From Catonia carolina (lineage: Eukaryota > Arthropoda > Insecta > Hemiptera > Achilidae): a stretch of DNA of 64,000 nt. Positions 47,270 to 57,975 of this stretch are shown here, in pieces. The notes beneath the pieces were generated by a model. The model was given only the letters and a program-made list of their open reading frames with translations, was not told the origin of the DNA and made no database searches. Each line of letters opens with the position of its first letter. The stretch's first letter is position 1. Both the position numbers and the translations under genes were made by a program. The stretch spans positions 102,598,969 through 102,662,968 of the forward strand of contig JAQMRL010000003.1 in NCBI GenBank assembly GCA_035578175.1. The letters run 5' to 3'.

Positions 47270-48155
47270 GTACCTTGCTACTGGTTGTTACTTCACGGAT
47301 CTGCATTGTACCTATCGACTGGGAATTTCTACAATCAGGAAAATTGTTCGGGAAGTCTGTTGTACCATTTGGTGTTGCTTGGTTGACAAATTTATACCAA
47401 AACTCACAACAGAATTGTGTGAATCAGTGGCTGCTGGTTTCCAACAACGAGCGAATTTCCCTCATTGCATTGGTGCTGTTGATGGAAAACATGTCCGGAT
47501 TATAAAACCCGATTTCAGTGGATCATTGTATTATAATTATAAAAAATATTTCTCCATTGTGTTAATGGCAGTTGCTGACTCTAACTACAAATTCATTTAT
47601 GTTGATATTGGTGCGTACGGAAGTGAATGTGATTCGTCTATTTTTGAAAAGAGTACTTTAGGGAAAGATTTGATAGAGGGAAGCTTAAAATTGCCATCTC
47701 CAAAACCTTTATTTGGTTCTGAAAGTCCAAATATACCGTATTTTCTTGTAGGTGACGAAGGATTTGGTCTTAATAATCATTTAATTCGGCCTTTTGGAGG
47801 AAAGTTACTATCGCTTCAGAAAAAAATTTTTAACTACCGCCTTTGTCGAGCACGAAGATACGTAGAATGTACATTTGGTATTCTCACAAATAAATGGAGG
47901 ATTTTTCACCGCCCTCTTAATGTGAATATAGACTTTGCCGTCGACATTGTGAAGGCCTGTGTAGTTCTTCACAATTTTGTTCGGGAGAAAGATGGGTATA
48001 ACTTCGAAGATACCATGGCAGTTTTGGGTTTAAATGATTTGCCAAGAAGTGAAACAAAACAAGGAGGAAAACAGGCAAATCGAATAAGGAATATTCTGGC
48101 TGAATATTTTTTAACCGAACCAGGTTCAGTTTCTTGGCAGTGGTCGAAAATATAA
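47270..48155 (+). CDS. HARBI1-like transposase, catalytic exon 2
   Basis: After the acceptor at 47269, 294 codons run without a break to TAA at 48153-48155. They open YLATGCYFTDLHCTYRLGIS, then TIRKIVREVCCTIW. The DDE_Tnp_4 core follows: CIGAVDGKHVRI (first D), YFLVGDEGFGLNNHLIRPF (second D) and RRYVECTFGILTNKWRIFHR (E). The end has VVLHNFVRE. These are the classical PIF/Harbinger blocks, and all three acidic residues are present. The enzyme would cut and reinsert the element, typically in TNA/TTA sites. It needs exon 1 for a full protein, and that exon is frameshifted. The ATG near 47160 is intronic and not the start. Confidence 0.9.
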
Positions 48156-48318
48156 AATGACATGTATTAATTAAAAATATTAGGCTAAATAATATGATAG
48201 TGTAAAAAATGACACTTTTTTCAGTTAAAAATTTTGTAAACGCTAGAATAATTTTCTATTTAGGCTAATTGTAAATAAAATATTTCAATTCAAAAAATAA
48301 TAGTAATTTTACACTTAC

Positions 48319-48502
48319 CAAATCCCTTCCTGTCTTCATCACTGTACGTATGGTATTCAGCATTTAATTGGCAACAAACACTCCTCCACGCATCCCGTAC
48401 CTTATTTCTATCTTTGTACTCCTCAATCGATTTATTCCATATTACAGGCTTTTCTTGCACGTAACTTATTAAAAGTTCTGTATCAATGTCTTCTCCCTCC
48501 AT
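48319..48502 (-). CDS. MADF-BESS protein, exon 1 (MADF N-terminal half)
   Basis: The ATG at 48502 begins MEGEDIDTELLISYVQEKPV, then IWNKSIEEYKDRNKVRDAWR and SVCCQL. This is a MADF domain: an initial helix, the conserved W of IWN, the Y--R/N block and AW-SV-. Exon 1 ends in GGATTTG|GTAAGT at 48319 and joins 46085 in frame. MADF is a Myb/SANT-like DNA-binding domain. In PIF/Harbinger elements a second protein of this kind works with the nuclease. The start lies 140 bases inside the palindromic terminal array. Confidence 0.85.
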
Positions 48503-48639
48503 TATAAAATAAGCACTGTAATATGGATTTATAACTAATGTAATGTATAACTAAATACTGTAATGTATAACTAATTAAGTATATGTGTGTGAGTATTGTG
48601 AATACTGTGTACTGAATGAAGTGTTGTCAACTAGACAGC

Positions 48640-48852
48640 GCACGGATGAATAACGCACGGATCAGTGTGCCATCACCCATTTGAAACAGTGGTCTGCTTG
48701 ATGCTCATCCGGGCGTACGCACGGATGAGTTGAAGCGGGAAGGTCCGGGCGTCGCACGGACCATGTGCCATCCCCAATGCTTCTCCATTACCTGCTTACT
48801 TGTCCGTGCAGCGCACGGACATATCATCCGTGCGTCGCACGGACCATGTGCC
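48640..48852. repeat. Palindrome-rich right end of the Harbinger element
   Basis: Four variants of the palindrome CCGTGCGNCGCACGG occur at 48709-48724, 48745-48759, 48804-48818 and 48828-48842. Two of them are followed by ACCATGTGCCATC, the element's inverted end. GCGCACGGATGAATAACGCA at 48639-48658 adds half-palindromes. The array is highly CG-rich in a window of roughly 30 percent GC. It likely serves as transposase or partner-protein binding sites. Confidence 0.75.
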
Positions 48853-49140
48853 ATCAGCGTTACATTGCCTAAAATTACTAGTCGTTTCATCTACTCCTCA
48901 GTCTTCACAAGTTTAGTTCCACAATTATTCTCTCAATCTAAACTGAAATCAAGCCAAACAGGTTGATTTTAATTTTGCACCATTCACTCATGAGTAAATT
49001 AGGTTTTAATTATGTTTTTGAGGTTAGTTTTTTGTTTATTTCTAATGTTTTATTACTAATGTTAGGTTACATTGTTCATTATTTTCATTGGCTGGAGAAA
49101 GTCGTTCGAGTGTTTCACACCAGATATTTGTATATCAGTA
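48853..49140 (+). repeat. R180 repeat, tail-only copy
   Basis: From about 48945, CAAGCCAAACAGGTTGATTT ... TTCACTCATGAGTAAATTAG ... GTGTTTCACACCAGATATTT matches the tail of the R180 copy at 41020-41215. It lies about 90 bp outside the Harbinger element. The intervening 48853-48944 shows nothing. Confidence 0.7.
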
Positions 49141-49898
49141 TACAAAAAATATTTATTTATGATGAAAAAATTAACCGCTGGGGTAACTATTACCAAATGG
49201 TTTCAGTAATTTATAAAAGAGTAATTAGAAAATGACATTTTATTCTTGAAAAATCATGTTTATTACAACTGACAAAAAATGTATTTCAGAAAAGCTAAAC
49301 ATTTTAAGGTAATCCGTGAAGCATAGTTAGAAAAAATCGGTTAACCAGACGCTCATTCGATAAAACAATTGGTTTTACAAGGACTATAATATTCGGTTTG
49401 GAACCGGCACTACGCTTAGTCTCGGAGTCTACAGTTTACTCAGGATGAAATATAACCTAAAATTTTGGCTTAAAAGTAAAGGAACATTTTTTAAATAAAT
49501 TTATGTGGGCTAAAAATAATAAACGTTCCGTTGAATTATCACAAAAAGAGTCCATTTTTATTATGTCTGTATTTTGATAATATTTCAAAAATGTAAATCT
49601 AATGGTTACATTGTCAATTATCATTACCATTAGTTAATAATTTAAAATAAACTGTACGTCTTAGAGTGTTGTTCAATTCGAAATTTGAATTAAACTTTTT
49701 TTTAATATTTAAACAGTGTTTAAAAACGCTCGTTTTTAAAAACAAGGGATATACAATTTATAAAAATAAGTTTACATTCGAGTGGAAAATGGTTTGGAAA
49801 AATTGAAGTAGGTGATAAAATAAATGTAGGTACTTAAAAAGAACGATTCTATAACTTCAACATAAATATTAGAATAAAAACTAAAATAAATCGGATGA
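49141..49898. other. anonymous AT-rich sequence
   Basis: I see nothing supportable. Confidence 0.5.
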
Positions 49899-50069
49899 AT
49901 CATTCTCCGAAATGGATTTAAAGACATTTATGAACATACAACAGAGCATGTTGGACGCACACCGAAACAGTTCAGTGTTGAGCATGTCGTGGAACTGGAA
50001 GACTTGTTTCCTATATATGGACTGACTGCGTCGCAACTGTCTGACCACGAGGTCATCTACTTTATCTAA
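49899..50069 (+). other. Short GC-richer ORF, unrecognised
   Basis: A 56-codon open frame bounded by stops reads IILRNGFKDIYEHTTEHVGR, then TPKQFSVEHVVELEDLFPIY and GLTASQLSDHEVIYFI. Composition is near 47 percent GC, against very AT-rich flanks, and the peptide has normal amino-acid diversity. A second frame on the same strand (MDLKTFMNIQQSMLDAHRNS) is also open from 49911, so the coding frame is uncertain. There is no ATG in the first frame, no clear splice signal and no family recognised. It could be an exon of a host gene or a TE fragment. Confidence 0.3.
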
Positions 50070-52764
50070 ATTCTGTCTCTGATCTGTTTTACAACAAAAG
50101 TATTTCTAATTTATATATTTATTTCGTTTTTTTCAATCTGTATGCCTATGCCTAATTTTGGATAAAGTTATTTATTGTATAATTTTTATGTGCGAGCTTT
50201 GTAATTCAAATTAATGTACCGTATTTATTTACATAAAAAACCAACTAAAATACCATAAAATTAATTTATAAAAGCTCTTACTTGTCAGTAAATTTTTAAA
50301 TACCAAGATAATTTGGCTGTCACCGTATTAATTTTAATTAAATTTTACATTTGAATCTACGACTAAATGTTTTTAATAAGTCCGCTCTAAGATACCTACT
50401 TATTTTTTTTTTATCAAATACTATAAAAATATTTTATTACGTTTGTAATGTTTTACAGTTTATTTTTAATAAAGAGGATTTTCTATAAAGAAATTAGTTT
50501 TGATAGAGGATGTTCCTGTAAAGTGAATGCCACCAAATGTTGCTCCTGGCAAGAAAGAGAATCAATTTAAAAGTTTTGTTTTAGAAATTTTGTATTGTTA
50601 AGTTTTATTCACTACGTGCTTATTTTTACCAAAATACTAGGAAGTCTTTCTTCAGAGGGAAAATTCACAGTTTTTCCTTACAGAAACCAACATTAATTTT
50701 CTCAGATTTACAACCTGTACAAAAGGATCCTGTAAAAAGAATTAATTGGTTTAAATGATTTTTTTTAATAATTATTTCAGTAATTTTTGAGAAAAATTTA
50801 ATTTTTTAAAATATAAATCTCGTATATCTTGCTGAACCTACCCAATTTTTTCCTTAGTACGAATGCGAGTACCATAAAGTTTTCCAGTTCGGGATACTAT
50901 TGAGTATTAACGTCTGTTTAAATATATTTTTAGCTTTTATCTTTTTTAATTAATTACTGTACACTATTAACAACTCCGACTTTGATGGCTGTTTTTGCTG
51001 GATTTTTGACAGAACTAGAAATTAATTTGAACGGATTTCTCTGTGGAGTTTTTCCATGCGTAACTCTCATCCTGGTCACCGTAAAAAGCTACCTTTTTGA
51101 CAATTAATAACACCTTTTCGCTAGCTGAATAAATAAGTTGAACAAAATGCTTTTAATTTTTTAAAGTTTTTTAGTTTACCTGCAGATTCTAAAAATAGTT
51201 AATATCTCAAAAAAGTTGTACATTTCATATTCTTGAAGCTTCTCGGTGTGTTTTATATTGCTGCAATATTGATGTATGCTTTTAATATTAAAAGACTATA
51301 TATTTTCAAGTTGCGTCAGCAATATAAAATGTACAAGTTGCTTTTGGAATCTACAGATAAAACATTTAAATTTTATTACAATCCAAGAAAATTGTTTATT
51401 ATGATCACCAATCAATTTATTTACTCTTTGAAATTTTGAAAAGATGTAAATATTTCTTGATTGCAGTAGATTTTCGCGTTTTTATTAAGTTGTGTAAATA
51501 TAATTCACTCAAAGTAACATTGTAAGAAATTAATAAATATGAAGTTCAAATGGCAATAATCTTCACAATATTTCAATTTACCAAAATGTACTCGTAGAAT
51601 GAGGAGCAGATATCGTAATAGAACGAAACCCAACTCAATTTCCTGTCGCTAACCGACGCAGTGCCTCATAATGTTTCAATTTACATACGAAAAGGCTATC
51701 TATAAACGGTTTACTTGCTTTGGTAACGAATGTTTAGTCCTGAGTTATGCAATTATAAAGTCAATTTCCACAAATGCTACAAAACTATTGAAGTAAGACT
51801 TATTATTTGGTTCATTAATATTTATCCGTAGTTTATTAGTTTCTAAAAATATTTCTGTACATTTTACATTTTGTATTACAATTAACAGTAGTACCATAAA
51901 TCGGCATCGGTTTTATGAATATTCAAACATTTCTGAATAGTTCGTCATATGCCTATCTATTTGGATACGCTAGGTTTTCCTAATATGTTACTGTGCTATG
52001 TTTTCCTGTATGAGAAAGGTTTCTCAAAAGTAGTGATAACAGTCGTGTTAAGAAAAGTTTTTTTTGGATTCTATAATACGTATTCCTTTTCAAAATTGAG
52101 TTCCTTTAATGCAACACGTTGCTTCCAATGGTTGATCCACTTGATAATAAGGAAATTAGGTCATGTTTCAAAAGCTATTTGCGTTTCACATTTACTGCTT
52201 TTACGATTTATCTTAAATGTTAGCTTTTTCAGGCCCATCTTCACCATTGTTATCAGTTAGAATTCGGACAGAGCTAGACGTGGCCTAAATAGTGGGGCAG
52301 GAATTTATTTAAAATTAAAAAATATCAGATTTTAGGTCTGGTAATTTTTGATTATGTAGGTAAAAAACAGGCGTTTTTTAAGGTTTGCTGTAAAAACCAA
52401 ACAGGAGCTCTTGGTGAAATTCGGCCAAAGGGGACTTTTTTCGGTTCACTGGGACCACAGAAATTTTGAATAACATTTTGGAGGTTTTCAAATAACTGCG
52501 GTTCCCCCAATTTTCATTCCACTGTAAAATACAAATTACGGAGTAAAGTCGACTTTTTTTTTTGTTGAACACCGTCCGTCTCGGCCCGTTTTGGTCTCAG
52601 TTCGTTTTTTTCAAGATATTGTCTTTTCTTCACAAATTATAGGAAAAACTCCGTTTTTCGTTGTAGGTTCGGTTAAAATAGATAATTTATGTATCTTAGT
52701 AGTGTGGTCGCTAATAATCTCATTTCGATGCGACTTAATATATATTAAATAATATAATAAACAG
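50070..52764. other. anonymous AT-rich sequence
   Basis: No gene recognised. The open frames at 51233-51439 and 51949-52260 are compositional, with no motif. Confidence 0.5.
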
Positions 52765-52766
52765 CC

Positions 52767-52806
<40 letters not shown>

Positions 52807-52808
52807 AT
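52765..52808. repeat. poly(A) followed by (AT)n
   Basis: About 18 A residues run directly into about 12 AT units. The A run on the plus strand may be the tail of a retroposed copy, or a T run closing a minus-strand element. Confidence 0.9.
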
Positions 52809-53090
52809 GATACTCATCTCAGAGTATTACATTATCGAGATATCTTTCGTCTCTCTCGGAGACATCATCAGGATTACACAAATCACTCAAAACACATAAT
52901 ATACATGAAACACATACGGTCGAAGAACTCGTCAATTAATTTAATTAATTGTTTGTAACTAGATCGCGCGCGACTATTCGGTCTGCATGTGTACATGCAG
53001 ACGAAATGTTATCCGTTAGATTCATGTAAGTTGAAAACCACCGGACGTTACTCCGCGCACGCATTTGATTTGTTACGCTCATAATAACTA
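52809..53090 (-). repeat. Repeat-like segment with a hammerhead-like core and palindromes
   Basis: The minus strand has CTGATGA, a GTCTC/GAGAC stem with a 5-nt loop, and then GAAA (positions 52871 down to 52845). The plus strand has the palindrome GTCTGCATGTGTACATGCAG plus AC (52981-53002), and a GATCGCGCGCGAC string. Next to an AT microsatellite, this looks like the 3' end of an unidentified retroelement. Stems I and III of a ribozyme were not found. Confidence 0.4.
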
Positions 53091-54810
53091 AAAGTATATT
53101 TAATAACCAGGAATCATAAGTTTTAAGGCAGAGGAATTTTCTGATAATGATACCATTGGCTTAAAAAATAATTTTTCAATACTGAAACATGAAGTAACTT
53201 TTCTGAAAGAATTTTCTGTATTTTCAAAGCAAACTTTTTAGAGAACTAATTTGTTCGATTTAGTTTAATATTATGAATAGAATTTTTTTAGATGAATTTG
53301 TCAGTTTTTTTTTGTAACAGAACTGAGACATAAAGATTGTTAATAAATTAAATGAATAGATAACGTTAGTAGCAATACATCATTATTCTACTGTATTTAT
53401 TCATTTATTTTTTACAGAATGAAGTGAAACTCCATTCTATTGTATAGAAAGACAGACTTAAGGGTAAACGGGGTGAAGGGAAGAAATTTTCTGACAGAAG
53501 CTTGCTTTTTCGCAACGAAGAAAAATTATTTTTCTCTTTAAGGACTGAGTAACACCCTCGGTTGATTAATGATGTAAGTTTCAGTTTAACTGAACCGAAG
53601 ACTCGTTTCTTAGAAGAGTACAAGCGTACAGCTAGATACATTTACTGTGAATTGTACACTGGAAAGTTAACTTAGCAAATAATTATTTAAACTCAATGAC
53701 GTTGATTTAAATGCAGTATTTTTCATTATCAAATTCAAGAAAAAATTTATACCAGTCACTTACGTTATACTTTCTGACAACCTAAATTATTCTGACCAAT
53801 GTTAATGCAAATTTATTTTGTAAAAATTGTTATTAAATTTTAAAAATTTTATTTAATTAATAATCGTTACAGTATACATTTTTTAACGTATTGAAAATTT
53901 ATTTTTATATGAATTTCTTTTGTAACATGAATTTTTTGCTCGCAAGACAATCCAGTGGAAATAACTTATTATATTTAAACATGTGTTATGCAGTTTTGTA
54001 CTGGATTATCAAAATTTTATACAAATATATATTTATATATATAAATATATATATATATATATTTTGACTTTATCCTTTTATAGGTCTGTGGTAGGTATAC
54101 TTACTACTGGCAACAAGGTCGATTTTTTTAAGAATAAGCTATGCAGTTGAACCTTATTGGCATTTTATGGTTTTATAGATGTTCTCTGGTAAGTAAGCTA
54201 TCCACATATTGAAATTAGCATGCAGCGACCATTTGCTTTGTGAGTTATACGAATGTGGTAAGGATTCATACTAGCGTACGCTACCATGTTGTTTCGTTGT
54301 TACTTTTGTACAGTGCTTAGAAAATTCAAGTATTTTACGGGAAAGTAAGCATTCATGGTTATATAAAGTTAAGATAAGTTATTCGCCACATTTTTCTGTT
54401 ATATAGGGCTAAAAGTTGTTTTAGTAAGGATTCTTACCATTAAGTATTCCTTGGTAAGTATACTTACCAGGGCTTGACATACAAAAAAGAAATATCTTAC
54501 TGTTCTGGTACTAGAAATACATTATTCAAATTCCTATAAAACAATATTTAACATTTTACAACATGTACGTATATTTTCCCCGTTGTACTGCGCTATAAAG
54601 GGTTATATGAGAAAAAGGAGTACTACTGTGTAACATTTTAACACAACCAGTATTTATAATGTCAATAGTTTCATTAAATTCTTATGTTGTCTGTTGTGTG
54701 AGGAAATCGCCCAGTGGCAGCTCCTCAAGACGATTGACAAAGATCTCTCTTTATTCTATTGCTTTTTCAGTCTTGTAGGTGAGTTATGTAATAGGTAAGG
54801 AGCTTATTTC
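53091..54810. other. anonymous AT-rich sequence with an (AT)n tract
   Basis: An AT-dinucleotide-rich tract covers 54022-54063. 54700-54725 shares GAGGAAATCGCC and TGGCA with 7094-7118. No gene is visible. Confidence 0.5.
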
Positions 54811-54846
54811 CTCCTCCTCCTCCTCCTCCTCCTCCTCCTCCTCCTC
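54811..54846. repeat. (TCC)n microsatellite at a LINE 3' end
   Basis: About 12 units. On the minus strand it is (GGA)n lying just beyond the LINE fragment's end. Confidence 0.9.
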
Positions 54847-54849
54847 TTT

Positions 54850-55240
54850 ATTATTTTTCTTCCAATCAAGGATTAGGTCCAAAGACCTCTTCCGGCTCTC
54901 ACCTGGCCACCGGTCACCCCGGATCGCGCTGTTCAATCAGCCTGTAACTTCTGACCAGTCTAGGAATCCTGTGTGGAGACATTCTTTCATGATGATCGGT
55001 CAGTTTCCGTTGGTACTCCATAATTATTTTCTTAAGAGGACACGCATCTAACTCTCGCCGTATATACTCGTTTCTGAACCGATCGCATCGACTAATCGAG
55101 CTCCTAATCCATCTCAAGAAGCGCGTCTCTGCCACCAAAATTAAATTTTCATATGTCTTCTTCCACACCCAGGCCCCACTTCCAAATTTCAGTGTTGGGA
55201 CAGCCAGTCTTATAAAACTTCATTAATATGCCAGTCCGGG
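54850..55240 (-). pseudogene. LINE C-terminal fragment, family L1a of this window
   Basis: Minus-strand frame: VWKKTYENLILVAETRFLRW, IRSSISRCDRFRNEYIRREL, then KIIMEYQRKLTDHHERMSPH and RIPRLVRSYRLIEQRDPG. The A-T-RFLR--I--S--DR-RNE-IR-EL block and the Y--KL-DH--RM blocks are the post-RT region. The last part matches 17690-17825. About 90 codons are unbroken from 55168 to 54914, and upstream homology (LKFGSGAW) continues to about 55200. Confidence 0.8.
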
Positions 55241-55689
55241 CCCTTCTTTTTAAATTTTGATGTACTGTACCACAAATACTATTAAATGTTTTAAATTTTT
55301 GTTGTATATCATTGTCCTTTTCATATGCACATCACATATCAAATCGGCAACGTGGCTGACCTGTTCCAAAATTACTCCATCCACCATTATCTTTGTCCTG
55401 TCTGGATATTTTCCCCGTAAAGACCATCAGTTTTATTAACACTTCTATTGGATGTTGTAGTGATTGTAAAATATATGAAGAAAAACTAAGCGGACAGTGA
55501 TTGAACTTTTAGATCTATAAAGGAAAACACGCCTGGAATTGAGAAGCTCCTTTTTTTAAAAAGTCCGTTAAAAACTACTGTACTCGACCTTATGAACTAA
55601 CAAAAGTACCCGTTTACGATATCTTATCGGCTTTTAAAAAAAAATTTATAAAATAATTTTTTTGTCTTTAATTTTTATTACGGCACTGT
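55241..55689. other. anonymous AT-rich sequence
   Basis: The first 200 bases may be an older part of the adjacent LINE on the minus strand (MVDGVILEQVSHVAD-like reading near 55345-55390), but I cannot support it firmly. Confidence 0.4.
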
Positions 55690-55917
55690 ACAATGAACTG
55701 GACAATTTTCGTTTATGGTATCAATTTAAAGGGCGGTAGGAAAAATCATGTCACAAGAATGACAAGTGAAAGGGTTACAAACCAAGCATTGCAATATTGC
55801 CCAATTAGAAGAAAAAGCTTTGGTAGACCAAGGAAAAGGTGGTTTGAGGCTAGAAAGGCGCAGCGCCTAATCCGTAAGCGGTAGAAGAAGAAGAAGAAGA
55901 AGAAGAAGAAGAAGAAA
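55690..55917 (+). pseudogene. LINE 3' end followed by (GAA)n
   Basis: The frame HVTRMTSERVTNQALQYCPI, then RRKSFGRPRKRWFEARKAQR and LIRKR with a stop is a LINE ORF2 end: an RM--ERV--QAL-Y-P-GRRS-GRPRKRW block. A (GAA)n run of about 11 units (55885-55917) starts right at the stop codon. Confidence 0.75.
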
Positions 55918-57439
55918 AAGATGTTTAAACGTAAAATTATTTTAGGAATCATGTTTACCTAAGATGGTTACTACTGTGTTATGAAGTTTTTTAAAGAGCT
56001 TCTCTCCAATAAAGGTTCTGTTTATAGTTTAACATTAAATAAAAGATCCATAACTATTTTGGTTTATCTTCTGAAGCTTTAAAAAGTTAGAATCGCGAAG
56101 CTATTAGACGAGTTTTAAATTGAATTAATGTTATTAAATATAATAAATTTTACGTATTTTTCTTCGTTAACTAATTAGGAAACAAATCACAAAAACCAGT
56201 AAAAACTTAATCCATATGTAATTTTTTAAATTATCAGAAAAAAGTCAGTAGATTTTTAACAAAATTATCATAATGAAAGATTTACTGTATGATACGAATG
56301 ATAATTCATTTGTAATGGATTCTATTCAATTCTGTGTTCTAATCCTAAAAATAAACTATTAGTAGAAGGGGTAGACTTATCTTAGTAATTAATTTAAGGA
56401 TTGAATTTAAAGAGGAATCAAGTTATTATGCCAATAAATCCTGTGAAACCAATATTAATATTAGAAAATGATTTTCTGTAAGTTACCTTTAAAAAATGAC
56501 TCATCTTGCATATTTCGTTGTGGCAATCGGTTCTGCACTGGGCGTCTGCTTATTGTCAGCCATAAAGGACATTCGTTTAAATAGCGTTTGCAAATATCAC
56601 GGGCGAATAAATATTAATATTAGTATTAAAATATATATTCTGGAATTTTGTGAAGGTACAGAAATAATATTTATTTGTAGAGTATTTACCCTTCTTTCCT
56701 TCAGGAAGAAGTGGTCGCAACCAAATTTTTTATCTTTCCTATGTATCAGACGTGGAATAAGTATTCCGATTTTCAGAACTGCAGTTCTTTGGGAATATAT
56801 AAAAATAATAAGTAATATTTTTCGTTTGTCATTCTCTCTATCTATCTTTTACGCGTAAGTGGTTGAAAAATAAATGATTTAGTTCTTTTGTTTAAACCGT
56901 AAGGAATAAATTTGCTAAATTCAGCATTCTAGATGATCAGGCAGTTATAGAATTAGTCTTGAATGAATGAAAGAGTCAGGAAGTCAATGTGAGCGTTCAC
57001 ATGTAAAATTGTAATTGTATTTATACAGATTTTTTGACAGCCTAGTTAATTTCTTGTTCTTTAATTAAAATGTTTTAGTTAAGATAAATTAGTATTTTTT
57101 TTACAAGTTTGAGGAAAATTGGACCATTACTTTTTTAGGAAAAAAGGAAATTTCCCAATAGCTTCGTGAGCGAGTGAATCTAGAAAGTCGACTTTAAAAA
57201 AAACCTTAGGACCTGTCCGGAGTATCTAGATGCCAGATCTACCTCTGGTCTTATCCACAAATGGATAATTCCCTTTTCGAAGAATCGTTACCCACTTTCA
57301 AAGAACCATAAAATATTCGGACCGTTATAAATATTCGGAATTTCGTTAAAAAATAAAAGTCAACAAACAATAAGGAATTTAATTATTGGAAAAACTTTTA
57401 AACAGATGGCTTTGGGGAGGGGGGGAATCCCGTACGAAC
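55918..57439. other. anonymous AT-rich sequence
   Basis: The 56496-56858 open frame gives a mostly hydrophobic peptide without a recognisable domain, and I do not call it a gene. 57170-57350 is unassigned. Confidence 0.4.
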
Positions 57440-57975
57440 AAAAAAGTCATTAATGGGTGGCTGATAAAGCAGATACAGTTTCTTAAATAACTGGAATGTG
57501 ATAACGTACGCTAGAAATACATAAAATGATCGATAAACTGAATCGTTTTCGGTGTATCTGTGGGACGATAATGCGGTTGCTAGGTAAACGAGTTCGGAAA
57601 GATGCCCAATTGTAGTTTTACAAGATGCTGGCTGTTTTAGTATTGCTGTACGGTAATGAGTTCTGGGTACTTGGAAAGAAGGATGAATGTCAAATCCAGG
57701 CGGCGGAAACATGGTTCTTGAGAAGCGTTCTGGGGTGCAGTTTAATGGATCACATTAAAAATGAGGAAATCCGGGCTTATTTAAATGTCTCTCTTCTTTA
57801 AAAACAGTTGACAAACACAGAGAGAAGTGGGAGGAACATTTAATACGCATAAGTGAAGATAGATGGACGAAACAGGAATTAGGTTAGGATACATATCTGT
57901 TGGACGAAGAAATGTAGGTAGACCGCGATAAAGTTAGGCAAAGAATTTGGAACAGAAGGAGAAAACTTTTATTTT
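57440..57975 (+). pseudogene. LINE RT C-terminal region (LLYGSE-W type), decayed
   Basis: Reading frame blocks: VLLYGNEFWVLGKKDECQIQ, AAETWFLRSVLGCSLMDHIK and NEEIRAYLNVSLL near 57640-57800. Before it comes a KNWNVITYARNT segment, and after it HREKWEEHLIRISEDRW in another frame. This is the ILLYGSE-W-L-KKDE--IQAAEMRFLR--KG--R-D-IRNE-IR-ELN pattern at the thumb end of RTE-like LINEs. It has several frameshifts. Confidence 0.75.

Larger units (their letters stand above)
46086..48318 (-). other. Intron of the MADF-BESS gene, containing transposase exon 2
   Basis: The donor GTAAGT reads from 48318 and the acceptor TTTTTTCAG ends at 46086. Splicing keeps the reading frame (GF-G-TKVVKRW). The intron contains the catalytic exon of the transposase on the other strand and the two SINEs. 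Confidence 0.75.
44686..48852 (+). mobile_element. PIF/Harbinger transposon, two interdigitated genes
   Basis: The left end GACACATGGGCCGTGCGACG, then CACGGATG, is matched inversely by the right end at 48821-48852 (inverse reads GGCACATGGTCCGTGCGACG). Inside are a two-exon HARBI1-like transposase gene (plus) and a two-exon MADF-BESS gene (minus). Exon order from the left is transposase 1, MADF-BESS 2, transposase 2, MADF-BESS 1. Two SINEs sit in the shared intron. The ends carry the palindrome CCGTGCGNCGCACGG, which is strikingly CG-rich against the local background. A 3-bp target duplication could not be confirmed. Confidence 0.85.

Noticed and set aside
47140..47505. 121-aa ORF overlapping the transposase
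   Set aside because: Out-of-frame shadow; the real frame carries the DDE blocks.
48705..48966. ORFs on both strands in the CG-rich end
   Set aside because: They translate the palindromic terminal array; the AHGPCDARM peptide is seen at both ends because of the TIR.
50507..50568. Cysteine-rich peptide GCSCKVNATKCCSWQERESI
   Set aside because: Looks like a fragment of a Cys-rich TE-associated motif, but only about 20 codons with no continuation; too short to support.
56496..56858. 120-aa ORF with an apparent N-terminal hydrophobic segment
   Set aside because: No recognisable domain and no supporting context; length is compatible with chance in this composition.
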